Positions 24,611 through 36,462 of a stretch of DNA of 64,000 bases are shown here, one piece after another. The stretch covers positions 2,480,001-2,544,000 of the forward strand of contig NZ_CP093443.1 in NCBI RefSeq assembly GCF_026168515.1, written 5' to 3'. The translations under genes and the position numbers were made by a program. Under the pieces are notes generated by a model. That model searched no databases. It had not been told where the DNA came from and worked only from the letters and a program-made list of their open reading frames with translations. Origin of the DNA: Brevibacterium spongiae (GTDB taxonomy: Bacteria > Actinomycetota > Actinomycetes > Actinomycetales > Brevibacteriaceae). The first letter of the stretch is position 1, and every line of letters begins with the position of its first letter.

Positions 24611-24705
24611 GAAACTCAGTTGTCATTGTTCCAGTTTTCCCTCGCCGAGGTGGCCGTCCGATCCGTGGAATCCCCACCGAGGCGACCGGTTCCGTTCGCG
24701 CCGGG

Positions 24706-27505
<2,800 letters not shown>

Positions 27506-27513
<8 letters not shown>

Positions 27514-28531
27514 CGGCTGTGCCCTTCTTCGCTGTGTCTGCGTCCCCGTCCGTGTCCTGCTGTTCCGTGCCGGCTCGGTGCCCATCGCCTAATGGTGCGG
27601 GTTCGACGACGGTGTCTTCGACCATGGTGCCGATGCCCTCGGAGGTGAAGACCTCGAGCAGGAGGGAATGCGCCATCCGGCCGTCGATGATGTGGGCCTG
27701 CTGCACCCCGTGCTCGATCGCCTCGAGGGCCGCGGTCATCTTCGGGATCATCCCCGCGTCGAGTTTCGGCAGGAGTTCGCGCAGTTTGTCCGGGCCGATG
27801 CGGGAGATGAGCGAGGACGTGTCCGGCCAGTTCGCGTAGAGGCCGGGCACATCGGTGAGCATGATGAGTTTGTGTGCACGCAAGGCTTTCGCCACTGCCG
27901 AGGCGGCCAGGTCGGCGTTGATGTTGAGCGGCTTTCCCGCTTCTCCCCCGATCTCCGAGGCGATGGAGCAGATGACGGGCACCCGTCCGGCGTCGAGGAG
28001 TTCGGTGAGTACGGTCGTGTTGACCTGGGCGATCTCGCCCACTCGGCCGAGGTCGATTGTCTGGCCGTCCACCTCGGCGGTGGTCTTGTTCGCCAGCAGG
28101 AGGTCCGCGTCTTCCCCGGACAGCCCGATCGCGGCGTTGCCGTTTTGGTTGATGCGGGAGACGATGTCGCGGTTGACCTGACCGGAGAGGACCATGCGGA
28201 TGACTTCGGCGGCTTCTTCGGTGGTCACCCGCTGTCCGGCCTTGAACTCGGATTCGATGCCCAAGCGAGCCAGCATGGTTGAGATCTGGGGGCCGCCGCC
28301 GTGGACGACGACGGGGCGGATGCCGGCGAAGCGGAGGAACGCGATGTCATCGGCGAACGACTGCTGCAGCTCCGGGGAGATCATCGCGTTGCCGCCGTAT
28401 TTGATGACGATCGTGGCGCCGGCGAAGGTCTTGATCCACGGCAGCGCTTCGGTCAGGGCCTCGGCCTTGACCTGGGCGGCGGCGAGCCGGGCGGCCGTGG
28501 ATTTCGTGGACATGTCGTGGGGGCTGTTCAT
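27506..28531 (-). CDS. argB: acetylglutamate kinase
   Basis: 341 aa. KYGGNAM near residue 46, the HGGGPQIS glycine loop and LLTDVPGLY / [12 protein letters not shown] are the family motifs. It phosphorylates N-acetylglutamate and is usually the arginine-feedback step. The ATG at 28531 overlaps argJ by 4 nt. A hydrophilic C-terminal tail (about 35 residues, [19 protein letters not shown]...) exceeds the usual length. Confidence 0.95.
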
Positions 28532-29706
28532 GAGGAGTAGGCGCTGTTCTCTTCGACGTAATCGTGGGTGAGGTCCGAGGTCCACACGGTGGCGGTGTCA
28601 TCTCCTGCGTGCAGGTCGATGACAACGTCGACGGTGCGCTCGAACTTGACGTTCGCGGGGTCTTCGTCGGGACCGGAGGCCGTGCACACTTGGACGCCGT
28701 TGATGGCGACGTCGATGAGGGTGGGATCGAAATCCGCCGAGGTGGTTCCGACCTGGGCGACGACGCGCCCCCAGTTCGGGTCCTCCCCGAAGATCGCGGC
28801 CTTGAACAGGGCCGAGCGTGCCACAGACCGGGAGACCTCGACGGCATCGGCTTCGCTGGCGGCCCCGCGGGTGGTGATGGCGATGTCGTGGTGGGCGCCT
28901 TCGGCGTCGACGTGGAGTTGGTGCATGAGGTCGAGGCAGAGTTCGCGCAGCAAGGTGGTGAACTCGTCTGTGTCGACATCAGCGTCGTGGGCGCCGGAGG
29001 ACATGAGGATGACTGTGTCGTTCGTCGACATGCACCCGTCGGTGTCGAGGCGGTCGAAGGACTGGCTCGTCGAGGCGCGCAACGCGTCATCGAGCACAGC
29101 CTGCTCGAGCTTGGCGTCGGTGGTGATGACGACGAGCATCGTCGCCAGCCCGGGAGCGAGCATTCCCGCGCCCTTGGCCATGCCGCCGATGGTGAACCCG
29201 GTGGAGCCGGTGCAGGTGGCGGTCTTCGCGACGGTGTCGGTGGTCATGATCGCTTCGGCGGCGGACTGACCGGCTTCGACGGAATCTTCGGCGGCGGCGA
29301 CGAGCGGGGCCAGGTTGTTGACGATCGAGTCGCGGAAGTCCTGGCCGCCGACGCCGATGAGTCCGGTCGAGCACACGAGCACGTCCTCAGCCTGGGTGTC
29401 AGTTCCGGCGTCGGTGAGGAGGTCGGCGGTGGTCTGCGCGGTCAGCGTTGTTGTCTCATACCCGAAGTCACCGGTGTAGCAGTTCGCTCCCCCGGAGTTG
29501 AGTACGACGGCGCGGGCCTGCCCATTGGCCGAGGCCTTCTGGGACCAGAGCACGGGGTTGGCCTTGCACCGGTTCGATGTGTACACGGCGGCGACGGCGT
29601 TCGTGGGCCCAGTGTTGACGACGAGTGAGAGGTCTTTGGTGCCGGAGGGTTTGAGCCCGGCGGTGAGTCCTGCGGCGGTGAAGCCGAGTGGTGCGGTCAC
29701 GCTCAT
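28528..29706 (-). CDS. argJ: glutamate N-acetyltransferase / amino-acid acetyltransferase (ArgJ)
   Basis: 392 aa. It transfers acetyl from N-acetylornithine to glutamate. The autoprocessing site is visible in [17 protein letters not shown]: cleavage before the Thr of ATML gives the Thr nucleophile of the beta chain. N-terminal [16 protein letters not shown] and C-terminal [14 protein letters not shown] are typical. ATG at 29706 overlaps argC by 4 nt. The recycled acetyl pathway explains why no argE is needed here. Confidence 0.95.
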   Translation of the reverse strand: MSVTAPLGFTAAGLTAGLKPSGTKDLSLVVNTGPTNAVAAVYTSNRCKANPVLWSQKASANGQARAVVLNSGGANCYTGDFGYETTTLTAQTTADLLTDAGTDTQAEDVLVCSTGLIGVGGQDFRDSIVNNLAPLVAAAEDSVEAGQSAAEAIMTTDTVAKTATCTGSTGFTIGGMAKGAGMLAPGLATMLVVITTDAKLEQAVLDDALRASTSQSFDRLDTDGCMSTNDTVILMSSGAHDADVDTDEFTTLLRELCLDLMHQLHVDAEGAHHDIAITTRGAASEADAVEVSRSVARSALFKAAIFGEDPNWGRVVAQVGTTSADFDPTLIDVAINGVQVCTASGPDEDPANVKFERTVDVVIDLHAGDDTATVWTSDLTHDYVEENSAYSS

Positions 29707-30812
29707 GGGGCGACTCCTTCGAGGGGAAGAGCGGTGGTCTCGTCGAGGCCGAGTGCTAAGTGAATGGATTGGATGGCGTGTCCGGCGGTGCCGCGCACAA
29801 GGTTGTCCAGTGCCACGACGACGAGGATCTTGCCTGCGCGTTCGTCGATGGTGAACTGGATCTGTGCGACGTTCGACCCGGTGGTCGCGGCGGTCTGCGG
29901 CCATTGGCCCTCGGGCAGGACGCGAACGAACGGCTCGTCGCCATAGGCCTGATCGAAGGCGGCGGCCAGCTGGTCTTTGAGCGCGGCGGCGTCGAGGAGG
30001 CCTTCAGCGGTGCGCGGTGCGGCTTCGCCGGCATCGGCGGTGATGGTCGCGAGGATCCCGCGAGCCATGGGCACGAGTGTCGGGGTGAAGGAGATCCGGG
30101 TCGGTCCGTCGGCGGCATCGGCGCCGAGCGCCCCGTTGAGGTTCTGTTCGATCTCGGGCACGTGCCGGTGAGTACCGCCCGTGCCGTACGGGGAGGCATT
30201 GCCGAGGATCTCGGCGGCGCTGAGATGCGGTTTGAGTGCCTTCCCTGCCCCGGAGACACCATTGGCCAGCACTGCGTTGAGCCCAGCCGGCGCGGCGAGT
30301 CCGGCTTGGATAAGCGGTGACAGGCCGAGGGTCACGGCAGTGACATTGCAGCCGGGCACGGCGATGCGCGTCGCGGATTTCAGCGTCTCGCGCTGTTTGG
30401 TTCCATCGGCGGTGAGCAGTTCGGGCAGTCCGTAGGTCCAGGTGCCCTGGTGCTCAGAGCCGTAGAACTTCTCCCAGGCGGCCGCGCTGATGAGCCGGTG
30501 GTCGGCGGCGAGGTCGACGATGAGGGTGTCCGGGCTCGTGTGCTCGAGTTCGGCGGAGATCTTTCCGGACTGACCGTGCGGCAGGGCAAGGATGACGACA
30601 TCGTGGCCGGCGAGCACCTCGGCGGTGGACTCCTGGACCACAAGATCAGAGAATCGGGGAAGATGGGGTTGATGTCGGCCGAGCTTCTCACCCGCGGTGG
30701 AATGTCCGCACACCGTGGTGACGTTCAAGTGGGGGTGAGCGCTCAGCAGCCGGAGGACCTCTCCCCCGGCGTATCCGGTGGCACCGGAGACGGCAACCGT
30801 AAGATCGTTCAT
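29703..30812 (-). CDS. argC: N-acetyl-gamma-glutamyl-phosphate reductase
   Basis: 369 aa. NADP-binding VSGATGYAGGEVLRLL at the N-terminus, the catalytic Cys in AVPGCNVTAV and the later HRHVPEIEQNL motif are present. It reduces acetylglutamyl phosphate to the semialdehyde. First gene of argCJBDFR. No ribosome site precedes ATG 30812, while TATGGT (30825-30820) lies 7 nt upstream, suggesting a leaderless transcript; ATG 30824 is an alternative. Confidence 0.94.
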   Translation of the reverse strand: MNDLTVAVSGATGYAGGEVLRLLSAHPHLNVTTVCGHSTAGEKLGRHQPHLPRFSDLVVQESTAEVLAGHDVVILALPHGQSGKISAELEHTSPDTLIVDLAADHRLISAAAWEKFYGSEHQGTWTYGLPELLTADGTKQRETLKSATRIAVPGCNVTAVTLGLSPLIQAGLAAPAGLNAVLANGVSGAGKALKPHLSAAEILGNASPYGTGGTHRHVPEIEQNLNGALGADAADGPTRISFTPTLVPMARGILATITADAGEAAPRTAEGLLDAAALKDQLAAAFDQAYGDEPFVRVLPEGQWPQTAATTGSNVAQIQFTIDERAGKILVVVALDNLVRGTAGHAIQSIHLALGLDETTALPLEGVAP

Positions 30813-30829
30813 ATGTATAACCATACCAG

Positions 30830-30846
30830 GCAATTAATTTATATGC
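30830..30846. promoter_or_regulatory. candidate ArgR box in the argC-qor divergent region
   Basis: GCAATTAATTTATATGC is an imperfect AT-rich palindrome between the likely -35 and -10 positions of argC. It also lies just upstream of the ribosome site of the divergent gene at 30857. Confidence 0.4.
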
Positions 30847-30856
30847 AGGAGGCGTC

Positions 30857-31831
30857 ATGACCCAGGCAGTTCGTGCAATGCAGGCCGGTGGACCCGAGGT
30901 CCTTGAGTTCGGTGAGATCGAGACTCCGAAGCCCGGCCCTGGTGAGGTGCTCGTCAACGTCGAGGCGGCCGGCGTGAACTTCATCGACACGTACCGTCGT
31001 TCGGGTGTGTACCCGATGGAGTACCCGCATGTCGTCGGCGTCGAGGGCACGGGGCACATCGCCGAGGTGGGCGAGGGCATTGAGAGCTGGTCCGTCGGTA
31101 ACCGTGTCGCCTGGCACGAAGGCCCGGGTTCCTATGCAACGCAGGTCGTCGTGAAGTCTGATTTCCTCCTGCGGGTGCCGGAGGGTGTGTCCCCCGAGGT
31201 GGCTGCGGCGATGCCGATGCAGGGCCTGACGGCACAGTACCTGGCAACGGGTTCGCATGAGATCAAGCCCGGACAGACCGCACTGGTCCACGCCGGTGCT
31301 GGCGGCGTCGGCCTGCTGCTGACCCAGATCATCAAGCACTTGGGCGGCAACGTCATCTCGACGGTGAGCACAGATGAGAAGGCCGAACTGGCGCGCAAGG
31401 CGGGCGCCGATGACGTGTTCCTCTACGGTGAGGGCGTTGACATCACGGCGAAGGTCAAGGAGCTCACCGACGGTGAGGGCGTTGATGTCGCTTATGACGG
31501 TGTCGGCAAGGACACGTTCGATGCGTCGTTGGCCTCTATCAAGCCGCTGGGGTCGATGGTGCTCTTCGGCGGAGCATCGGGCCAGGTGCCGCCGTTCGAC
31601 ATTCAGCGTCTGAACTCTTCGGGCGGAATCTTCCTGTCGCGTCCGTCCGTGAAGTGGTTTACCCGGACCTCGGAGGAGCTGGCAAAGCGTTCGGCCATGC
31701 TCTTCAACGGCGTCGAACACGGCTGGCTGAACTTCCGCGTGGGTGCTACGTTCCCGCTCGCCGATGCTGCGGACGCACATCGGGCACTTGAGGGTCGGAA
31801 GACGACGGGGAAGGTTGTGCTGACGGTCTGA
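30857..31831 (+). CDS. NADPH:quinone reductase / zinc-independent alcohol dehydrogenase
   Basis: 324 aa medium-chain reductase of the quinone oxidoreductase (Qor) type. Key features are GVNFIDTYRRSG near residue 40, VVGVEGTG, the NADPH-binding HAGAGGVGLLLTQ near residues 146-158, and no structural or catalytic zinc cysteines. Likely reduces quinones or other electrophilic carbonyls with NADPH; the substrate is not predictable. ATG at 30857 has GGAGG 6 nt upstream. It diverges from argC across 44 bp. Confidence 0.9.
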   Translation: MTQAVRAMQAGGPEVLEFGEIETPKPGPGEVLVNVEAAGVNFIDTYRRSGVYPMEYPHVVGVEGTGHIAEVGEGIESWSVGNRVAWHEGPGSYATQVVVKSDFLLRVPEGVSPEVAAAMPMQGLTAQYLATGSHEIKPGQTALVHAGAGGVGLLLTQIIKHLGGNVISTVSTDEKAELARKAGADDVFLYGEGVDITAKVKELTDGEGVDVAYDGVGKDTFDASLASIKPLGSMVLFGGASGQVPPFDIQRLNSSGGIFLSRPSVKWFTRTSEELAKRSAMLFNGVEHGWLNFRVGATFPLADAADAHRALEGRKTTGKVVLTV

Positions 31832-31854
31832 TTCAAACCCTCAGCCTGAAAGAG

Positions 31855-31884
31855 GTCGGGTTCTCCACTTTCGGAGAGCCCGAC
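31855..31884 (+). terminator. terminator after the quinone reductase gene
   Basis: A 12-bp stem (GTCGGGTTCTCC with GGAGAGCCCGAC, one G-U pair) and a 6-nt loop start 23 nt past the stop. Confidence 0.75.
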
Positions 31885-32600
31885 CCACTACCAATCAAGC
31901 TTCACCGTCAATCGATAGGTTAATAGCAGCCCGAATCTTCGCTCTGGCCCGACGTCGTTGCAACGTGTTGTAACCGATGTTGCGGGACGGTCCTTTCTTC
32001 GATGCAACCGAGCCGCCGACGGTCATCTGAAAAGCGTCGACGCGAAGCGCCTGAACAATCTGGGAAACCACCCATGGACCGATCTTCCCAGCCCCTCAAT
32101 TGACGCTAGATGAGCTTGAAAATTCACGTCCGCGCGCCTTGACTTAGCACAAAGAGACACCCCTCCGTCCCAAACAGCGACACACGCGGCCGGAACAAGC
32201 TCGAAGCGGATAGTTACATTTCGCCCATGAGCTGCCAACAAAAACACGCTGCGCACCTGGCGGTCGGCAACCGACGGACCAATCAGTGATAGCCACGTGA
32301 GCGCCCGACAACACCAAACCACAAAACCACGTCAACACTTGAGAGACTAGGGCACCCGATGGCAGTATATTTAAAACAAGGTTGATTACCTACGTGTCGA
32401 TGCTCACCGCTCCGGTAAAACCAGGATCCATTACACATGGAGCTTCGAAAGAGCCGACTCGATCGGTCAACTATCAAAATTGAATGACATTTCAATATTG
32501 CGTCACCGAAATATGCATTTAGCCGACTGCACATCCACATATCGCTTCGAAATCGACAACACCGACCAGCAATCGCAATAATCGGATAGGAAATAGTGAT
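31885..32600. other. gap at the island edge, with a possible gene remnant
   Basis: No intact gene is supported. On the minus strand about 31895-32098 an open stretch reads GKIGPWVVSQIVQALRVDAF... ending AAINLSIDGEA and a stop, in good high-GC codon style, but it is closed by a stop codon upstream, so it may be the tail of a decayed gene. From about 32.4 kb the DNA turns AT-rich. Confidence 0.35.
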
Positions 32601-32816
32601 TTGGTGAAAAATGCACACACAAAAGACCACCACGGTCTATTCTCTGGCACAACGACTGGAGCCAAATGGATGGCCATAATAGGATTCTTCCTATTTATAT
32701 TAGGAACATTAATTCTTGCAATCTTCGTCTCCCTTGGGCCCGGAGGAAACGTCCTTGTAACCATAGGACTGCCAGCGCTTTGGCTCGTAATCGTAATATC
32801 ACGAGTAGTGGTAACT

Positions 32817-32824
32817 ACTAAAGA
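32817..32824. repeat. 8-bp target duplication, left copy
   Basis: ACTAAAGA, identical to 34260-34267. Confidence 0.92.
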
Positions 32825-34259
32825 GGCTCATCGTAATTGAGAGTGTAGAACCGGTCTGAAGCCACCGGACTCGAGCAGACACCTGGCGATGTAGTGGGTG
32901 AGGTTTCGGAACCCCAGAGCAGACCCCCGCAGATGCTCGAGCCTGCCGTTGATCGCTTCCGTCGGCCCGTTCGACGTTCCCGGTCGAGTGAAGAACGCCA
33001 GCACATCATCAGCGCGACGCTTCAGAGTCCGTCCCAACCGTTTGAGTTCAATTAGCTCAGAAGGCAGGTTCGTTGTCAGGGCATCGATGACCCTCTGCAA
33101 GAGTTTCTTACCCTCGTTGCCGTCGGCGGTTCGGTAGGCGGTCACAATGTCTTGGTAGACGGCCCAGGTCACTTCAACCGCGGTGAAGTTCGGGTCAGCG
33201 AAGAGGCCCACGATCCTCTCCTGCTGCTTGGTCGTGAGCAGATCAGCCCCGGTGTGCAGAGTCCTCCTCGCCCGATACAAGGGGTCTTTCGCTCGGCCAC
33301 GGTGGCCAGTTGTCTCCTGTTGAACACGGCGGCGTACCTCGTCGAGTGCATCACCGGCGAGCTTGACGACGTGGAAGGGGTCCATGACTTCGATGGCTTC
33401 TGGCAGTTCCTCGACCGAGGCTGTTTTGAAGCCGGAGAACCCGTCCATCGCGACGACGTCGATGCCATCACGCCAAACCTTGGGTCGGGCTTTCAACCAC
33501 TCCTTGAACACCTGCTTCGACCGGCCGGGCACCATATCGAGCAGGCGTGCCGGTCCCGTTCCTGCACTGATGGGGGTGAGGTCGATGATGACGGTGACGT
33601 ACTTGTCACCACGACGCGTGTGCCGCCATACATGCTCGTCGACACCGATGACGCTGACCCCGTCGAAACGGTTCGGGTCGTTGATCAACAGCCTGTGGCC
33701 TTCAGAGAGGATTGCAGAGTTCGCGGTATGCCAGGACACGGCGAGTTTCGCAGCGATCACGGACACGGTGTCGTGGTCGATGACGAGGGCACGCAGCGCC
33801 CAGTCAAGGCCGGTTCGCGAGACCTTCGCTCGTGGTGGTGCCGCAGCAGTGGTGTCTTGACGCCATACGTGGCCGCACTCGACGCATTTGTACCGGCGGA
33901 GGCGAATATGAAGCGTGGTCGGTCGGTGGCCGAAGGGTTCGTGTGCCAGACGGCGGACGACGGTATCGCGAACGAACCCGTGGCCACCACACCGACGGCA
34001 CCAGTCATCGGCAGTGTTGGGCTGACATTCCAGGATGGTTTTGTGCCTGGTGATGTGTTGGCCGATACAGGTCAGGTCGAGGGAGTCGAGTCGGCAGAAT
34101 GTCGTGAGGTCAGGGGTCGAGAAAGTAGGCTTGGCCACGTCGAGGTCTTTCGGATGGACTGTGTGAGAACTTCCATCATCGGAAGACCTCGATGTCTATC
34201 CGGGCTACGCCACGCCGTGTCCTGAAATCACCGGTGTACACCCTCAATTACGAAGAGCC
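32825..34259 (-). mobile_element. intact ISL3-family insertion sequence (1435 bp)
   Basis: Bounded by imperfect terminal inverted repeats of about 28 bp (GGCTCATCGTAATTGAGAGT at the left, GGCTCTTCGTAATTGAGGGT at the right, read inwards), the ISL3-type GGCTCTTCG end. The element is flanked by an 8-bp direct repeat, the size this family makes, and carries one intact transposase on the minus strand. It is recent enough to keep its target duplication. A decayed relative of equal length lies at 57132-58566. Confidence 0.93.
32828..34138 (-). CDS. ISL3-family transposase
   Basis: 436 aa. Two CxxC pairs (WCRRCGGH, KCVECGH) form the N-terminal zinc-binding region at about residues 47-90. A helix-turn-helix region follows, and the DDE catalytic core shows IGVDEH, VAMDGFSGF and PTEAINGRLEHLRG. 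GTG start at 34138; the stop is inside the terminal repeat. It appears intact and so may be active. Confidence 0.94.
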   Translation of the reverse strand: MAKPTFSTPDLTTFCRLDSLDLTCIGQHITRHKTILECQPNTADDWCRRCGGHGFVRDTVVRRLAHEPFGHRPTTLHIRLRRYKCVECGHVWRQDTTAAAPPRAKVSRTGLDWALRALVIDHDTVSVIAAKLAVSWHTANSAILSEGHRLLINDPNRFDGVSVIGVDEHVWRHTRRGDKYVTVIIDLTPISAGTGPARLLDMVPGRSKQVFKEWLKARPKVWRDGIDVVAMDGFSGFKTASVEELPEAIEVMDPFHVVKLAGDALDEVRRRVQQETTGHRGRAKDPLYRARRTLHTGADLLTTKQQERIVGLFADPNFTAVEVTWAVYQDIVTAYRTADGNEGKKLLQRVIDALTTNLPSELIELKRLGRTLKRRADDVLAFFTRPGTSNGPTEAINGRLEHLRGSALGFRNLTHYIARCLLESGGFRPVLHSQLR

Positions 34260-34267
34260 ACTAAAGA
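34260..34267. repeat. 8-bp target duplication, right copy
   Basis: ACTAAAGA, identical to 32817-32824. Confidence 0.92.
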
Positions 34268-34647
34268 ATCCGACTTTGACGCCTTCATGGAATTAATGAA
34301 ATGGCAGATCGCTATCGCTGCTGCCGCTGCAGCGATCGGGGCACCGATCGCGCTCGACCCAGATGGAAAAATGAGGCCGGAACTTGAAGGGATACTTATC
34401 CTCTTCCTAATCTCCTCAGCACTCGCTGCAATCGGGTACGCTCTTGCTCGCGAAGCATGGACTCAACACAGAGAACACCTCACGAAGCAACAGCGGGACG
34501 AAGACGTTCGAGCCTTCGCTAAAGAAGTCGCATCAGCTCTAAATAGTTCTCGTCAGGCCAATCCAAAACGAAGGTAATGCGCCACGAAAGAGTAAGACGA
34601 AACTGGTTGGATCAAACTCCGCGATAAAATCGGGAAGGGACTCTTTA

Positions 34648-36393
34648 TCACGCAATAACATCACGCAACAGTGAGGCAAGCATGTCACAAGGAGTCAACT
34701 CAAGCTTGTTGGCATCCAGGCCCCGGCGTTTCCTCAGCGTACTTTTGATGAGTTTAAGGAGATCCTTCCCATAGACATGCTCATCCTTAGGCGTGGTGCC
34801 CACAGGCCACAGATCGTCTGTCTTTGGAGCACCACCATCTTTCCAAATTTCTCCATTAGCATACTGTCGTTTATTGACGAACTTCGATCGGAACGAATCA
34901 CGCCGATTCTCGATAATCGTATCCCTCAGCTCTTGAGCAGATTCAATCTCGATACCCAGCGACTTGGATATATGTTCCGGAATGCATACGTATGCTTCAG
35001 TATCACACAAAGGCGGAGAGAACAGGGATATCCCACGGTCGGTGTACAGTGTCGCCCACTTATTCAGCTCTTCTTCAGACAAGAAATCTCGGTCCCGGTG
35101 AACAACAACTTTGGTGTCGCTGCCCATTAGAAGCGACATCTCTTTCACAGCCTCCGCTGTGGACAGGTTGTTTAGCCCCGATAAAGATATGACCGCAACT
35201 GAACCATCACGATCGATCACCTCGACCGCCTTTTTCAGAATTGTTGGAATTGCGTCTTCAGTACAAATAATAGTTTTGGTGCCAGTGTCGATCTTGTCCA
35301 GGGCACCCAGATCCATGAGCATAGTCGCGAGATCCCGCTCGGCATCCGATTCAACTTTTCCGTCGTTCATCCACACGATTCTGGCTTGACTGGATGCCGC
35401 AGTAAGAAGGTGACTACTATGAGTCGAAACTATAATATTGCACCCGTACTCATCCGCTATATTCTCGAAAGCAACAGCCAGCACCTTTTGCAAAGAAGGA
35501 TGCAAGTGGTTGTCAGGCTCATCGACCAATAGCATGTAGGGGTTAAATAGAACGACGTAGGCACAAATCTGCACGATCTGCAGCACTCCAGTGCCCCACA
35601 GGTCTATCGGTAGATAGTAATCATTCTTTCCAATGATCGCAAGCTGGACATCAATGTGACGGTCTTTTTCAGGATCAAAATCGACTTCAAACTCGACTTC
35701 TCCCCCGAGCATCGGCTCAAGCATCCGCTGTAAATCTTCAATCAGGCCCCGCTCATGTATTAGACGAATAATGTTCCGGAATACAATATTCGCCTCCCCG
35801 CCTGCCGCTTTACGAAAGACTGATGCATAGCCAGTCATTTCCTCTCTGTGTGGTATTCCAGAGATTCCGGGGACATAAATGCTGAACAGAGTATCGGTAC
35901 TCGTGTCACAGATTATACGGCCAAAACCTTGATACCTGCCGCTTCTTTCCACGCCGACGTTCCCATGATTTCGTGCTTTATAGAGTGAAATATTATACTC
36001 GGCAAGGTCCCCCTCGGCCGTGATACCCTCTAACGTTACTGAACCTCTGCTCTTTTCACCCGAATTCCTGTAGTTATCATTGTGTCCAAGTAGTTCAAAG
36101 TTTCCTATGGGCGAATACCTTAGTTCTGATTCGGCTACGACCTTCGTATTTTGTTCTACAGAATCCTGTGCGCAACTTACAGCTGTATGTATAGCCTGCA
36201 GTAGACTACTCTTGCCGGAATTGTTTCCTCCGACCAGATACGTAATCGGAGCCAACTCGATTCGCGTATCTTCAATTCTTTTAAAATTCTTAACCCTTAT
36301 GGTTTCAATAACCGGTCGTTCACGGTACTTGTCTTCGGTTTGCGAATCGTCCACTACCAATTCCAGACTTCTATCACTCGTTGGCTTGTTCAT
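34648..36393 (-). CDS. OLD-like AAA ATPase with TOPRIM-type C-terminus
   Basis: 581 aa. Walker A GGNNSGKS (residues 55-62) follows an N-terminal IRVKNFKRI strand typical of ABC/OLD ATPases. LLVDEPDNHLHP (about 288-299) is Walker B, and IIVSTHSSHLL (about 320-330) the H-loop. After it come TIICTEDAIPT (TED at 378-380) and VVVHRDRDFL (DRD at 434-436), which match the Glu and DxD positions of a TOPRIM nuclease. Related proteins act in phage defence (OLD, GajA). Here there is no UvrD-like GajB partner in tandem, but an UvrD-type gene lies 69 nt upstream on the same strand. Codon use is more AT-rich than the backbone. Confidence 0.8.
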   Translation of the reverse strand: MNKPTSDRSLELVVDDSQTEDKYRERPVIETIRVKNFKRIEDTRIELAPITYLVGGNNSGKSSLLQAIHTAVSCAQDSVEQNTKVVAESELRYSPIGNFELLGHNDNYRNSGEKSRGSVTLEGITAEGDLAEYNISLYKARNHGNVGVERSGRYQGFGRIICDTSTDTLFSIYVPGISGIPHREEMTGYASVFRKAAGGEANIVFRNIIRLIHERGLIEDLQRMLEPMLGGEVEFEVDFDPEKDRHIDVQLAIIGKNDYYLPIDLWGTGVLQIVQICAYVVLFNPYMLLVDEPDNHLHPSLQKVLAVAFENIADEYGCNIIVSTHSSHLLTAASSQARIVWMNDGKVESDAERDLATMLMDLGALDKIDTGTKTIICTEDAIPTILKKAVEVIDRDGSVAVISLSGLNNLSTAEAVKEMSLLMGSDTKVVVHRDRDFLSEEELNKWATLYTDRGISLFSPPLCDTEAYVCIPEHISKSLGIEIESAQELRDTIIENRRDSFRSKFVNKRQYANGEIWKDGGAPKTDDLWPVGTTPKDEHVYGKDLLKLIKSTLRKRRGLDANKLELTPCDMLASLLRDVIA

Positions 36394-36462
36394 CTCGCAC
36401 TAAATTCCTGACTTTGTGATTTCATCGATTTGCGGCTGTGCAATTATAGAAACATCAGCAAT

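Larger units (their letters stand above)
32601..34577 (+). pseudogene. small membrane-protein gene split by an ISL3-family insertion
   Basis: The 5' part is 32601-32824 (MVKNAHTKDHHGLFSGTT..., two membrane helices) and the 3' part is 34268-34577 (SDFDAFMELMKWQIAIAAAA..., two more helices and a charged tail). Removing the element and one copy of the 8-bp repeat joins them exactly in frame (codon GA|A) as one 177-aa, four-helix protein. The 79-aa and 96-aa frames seen alone are therefore halves of one gene. The start is TTG at 32601 or GTG at 32604. No family is recognised. AT-rich compared with the backbone; convergent with the OLD-like ATPase gene 70 nt away. Confidence 0.8.
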
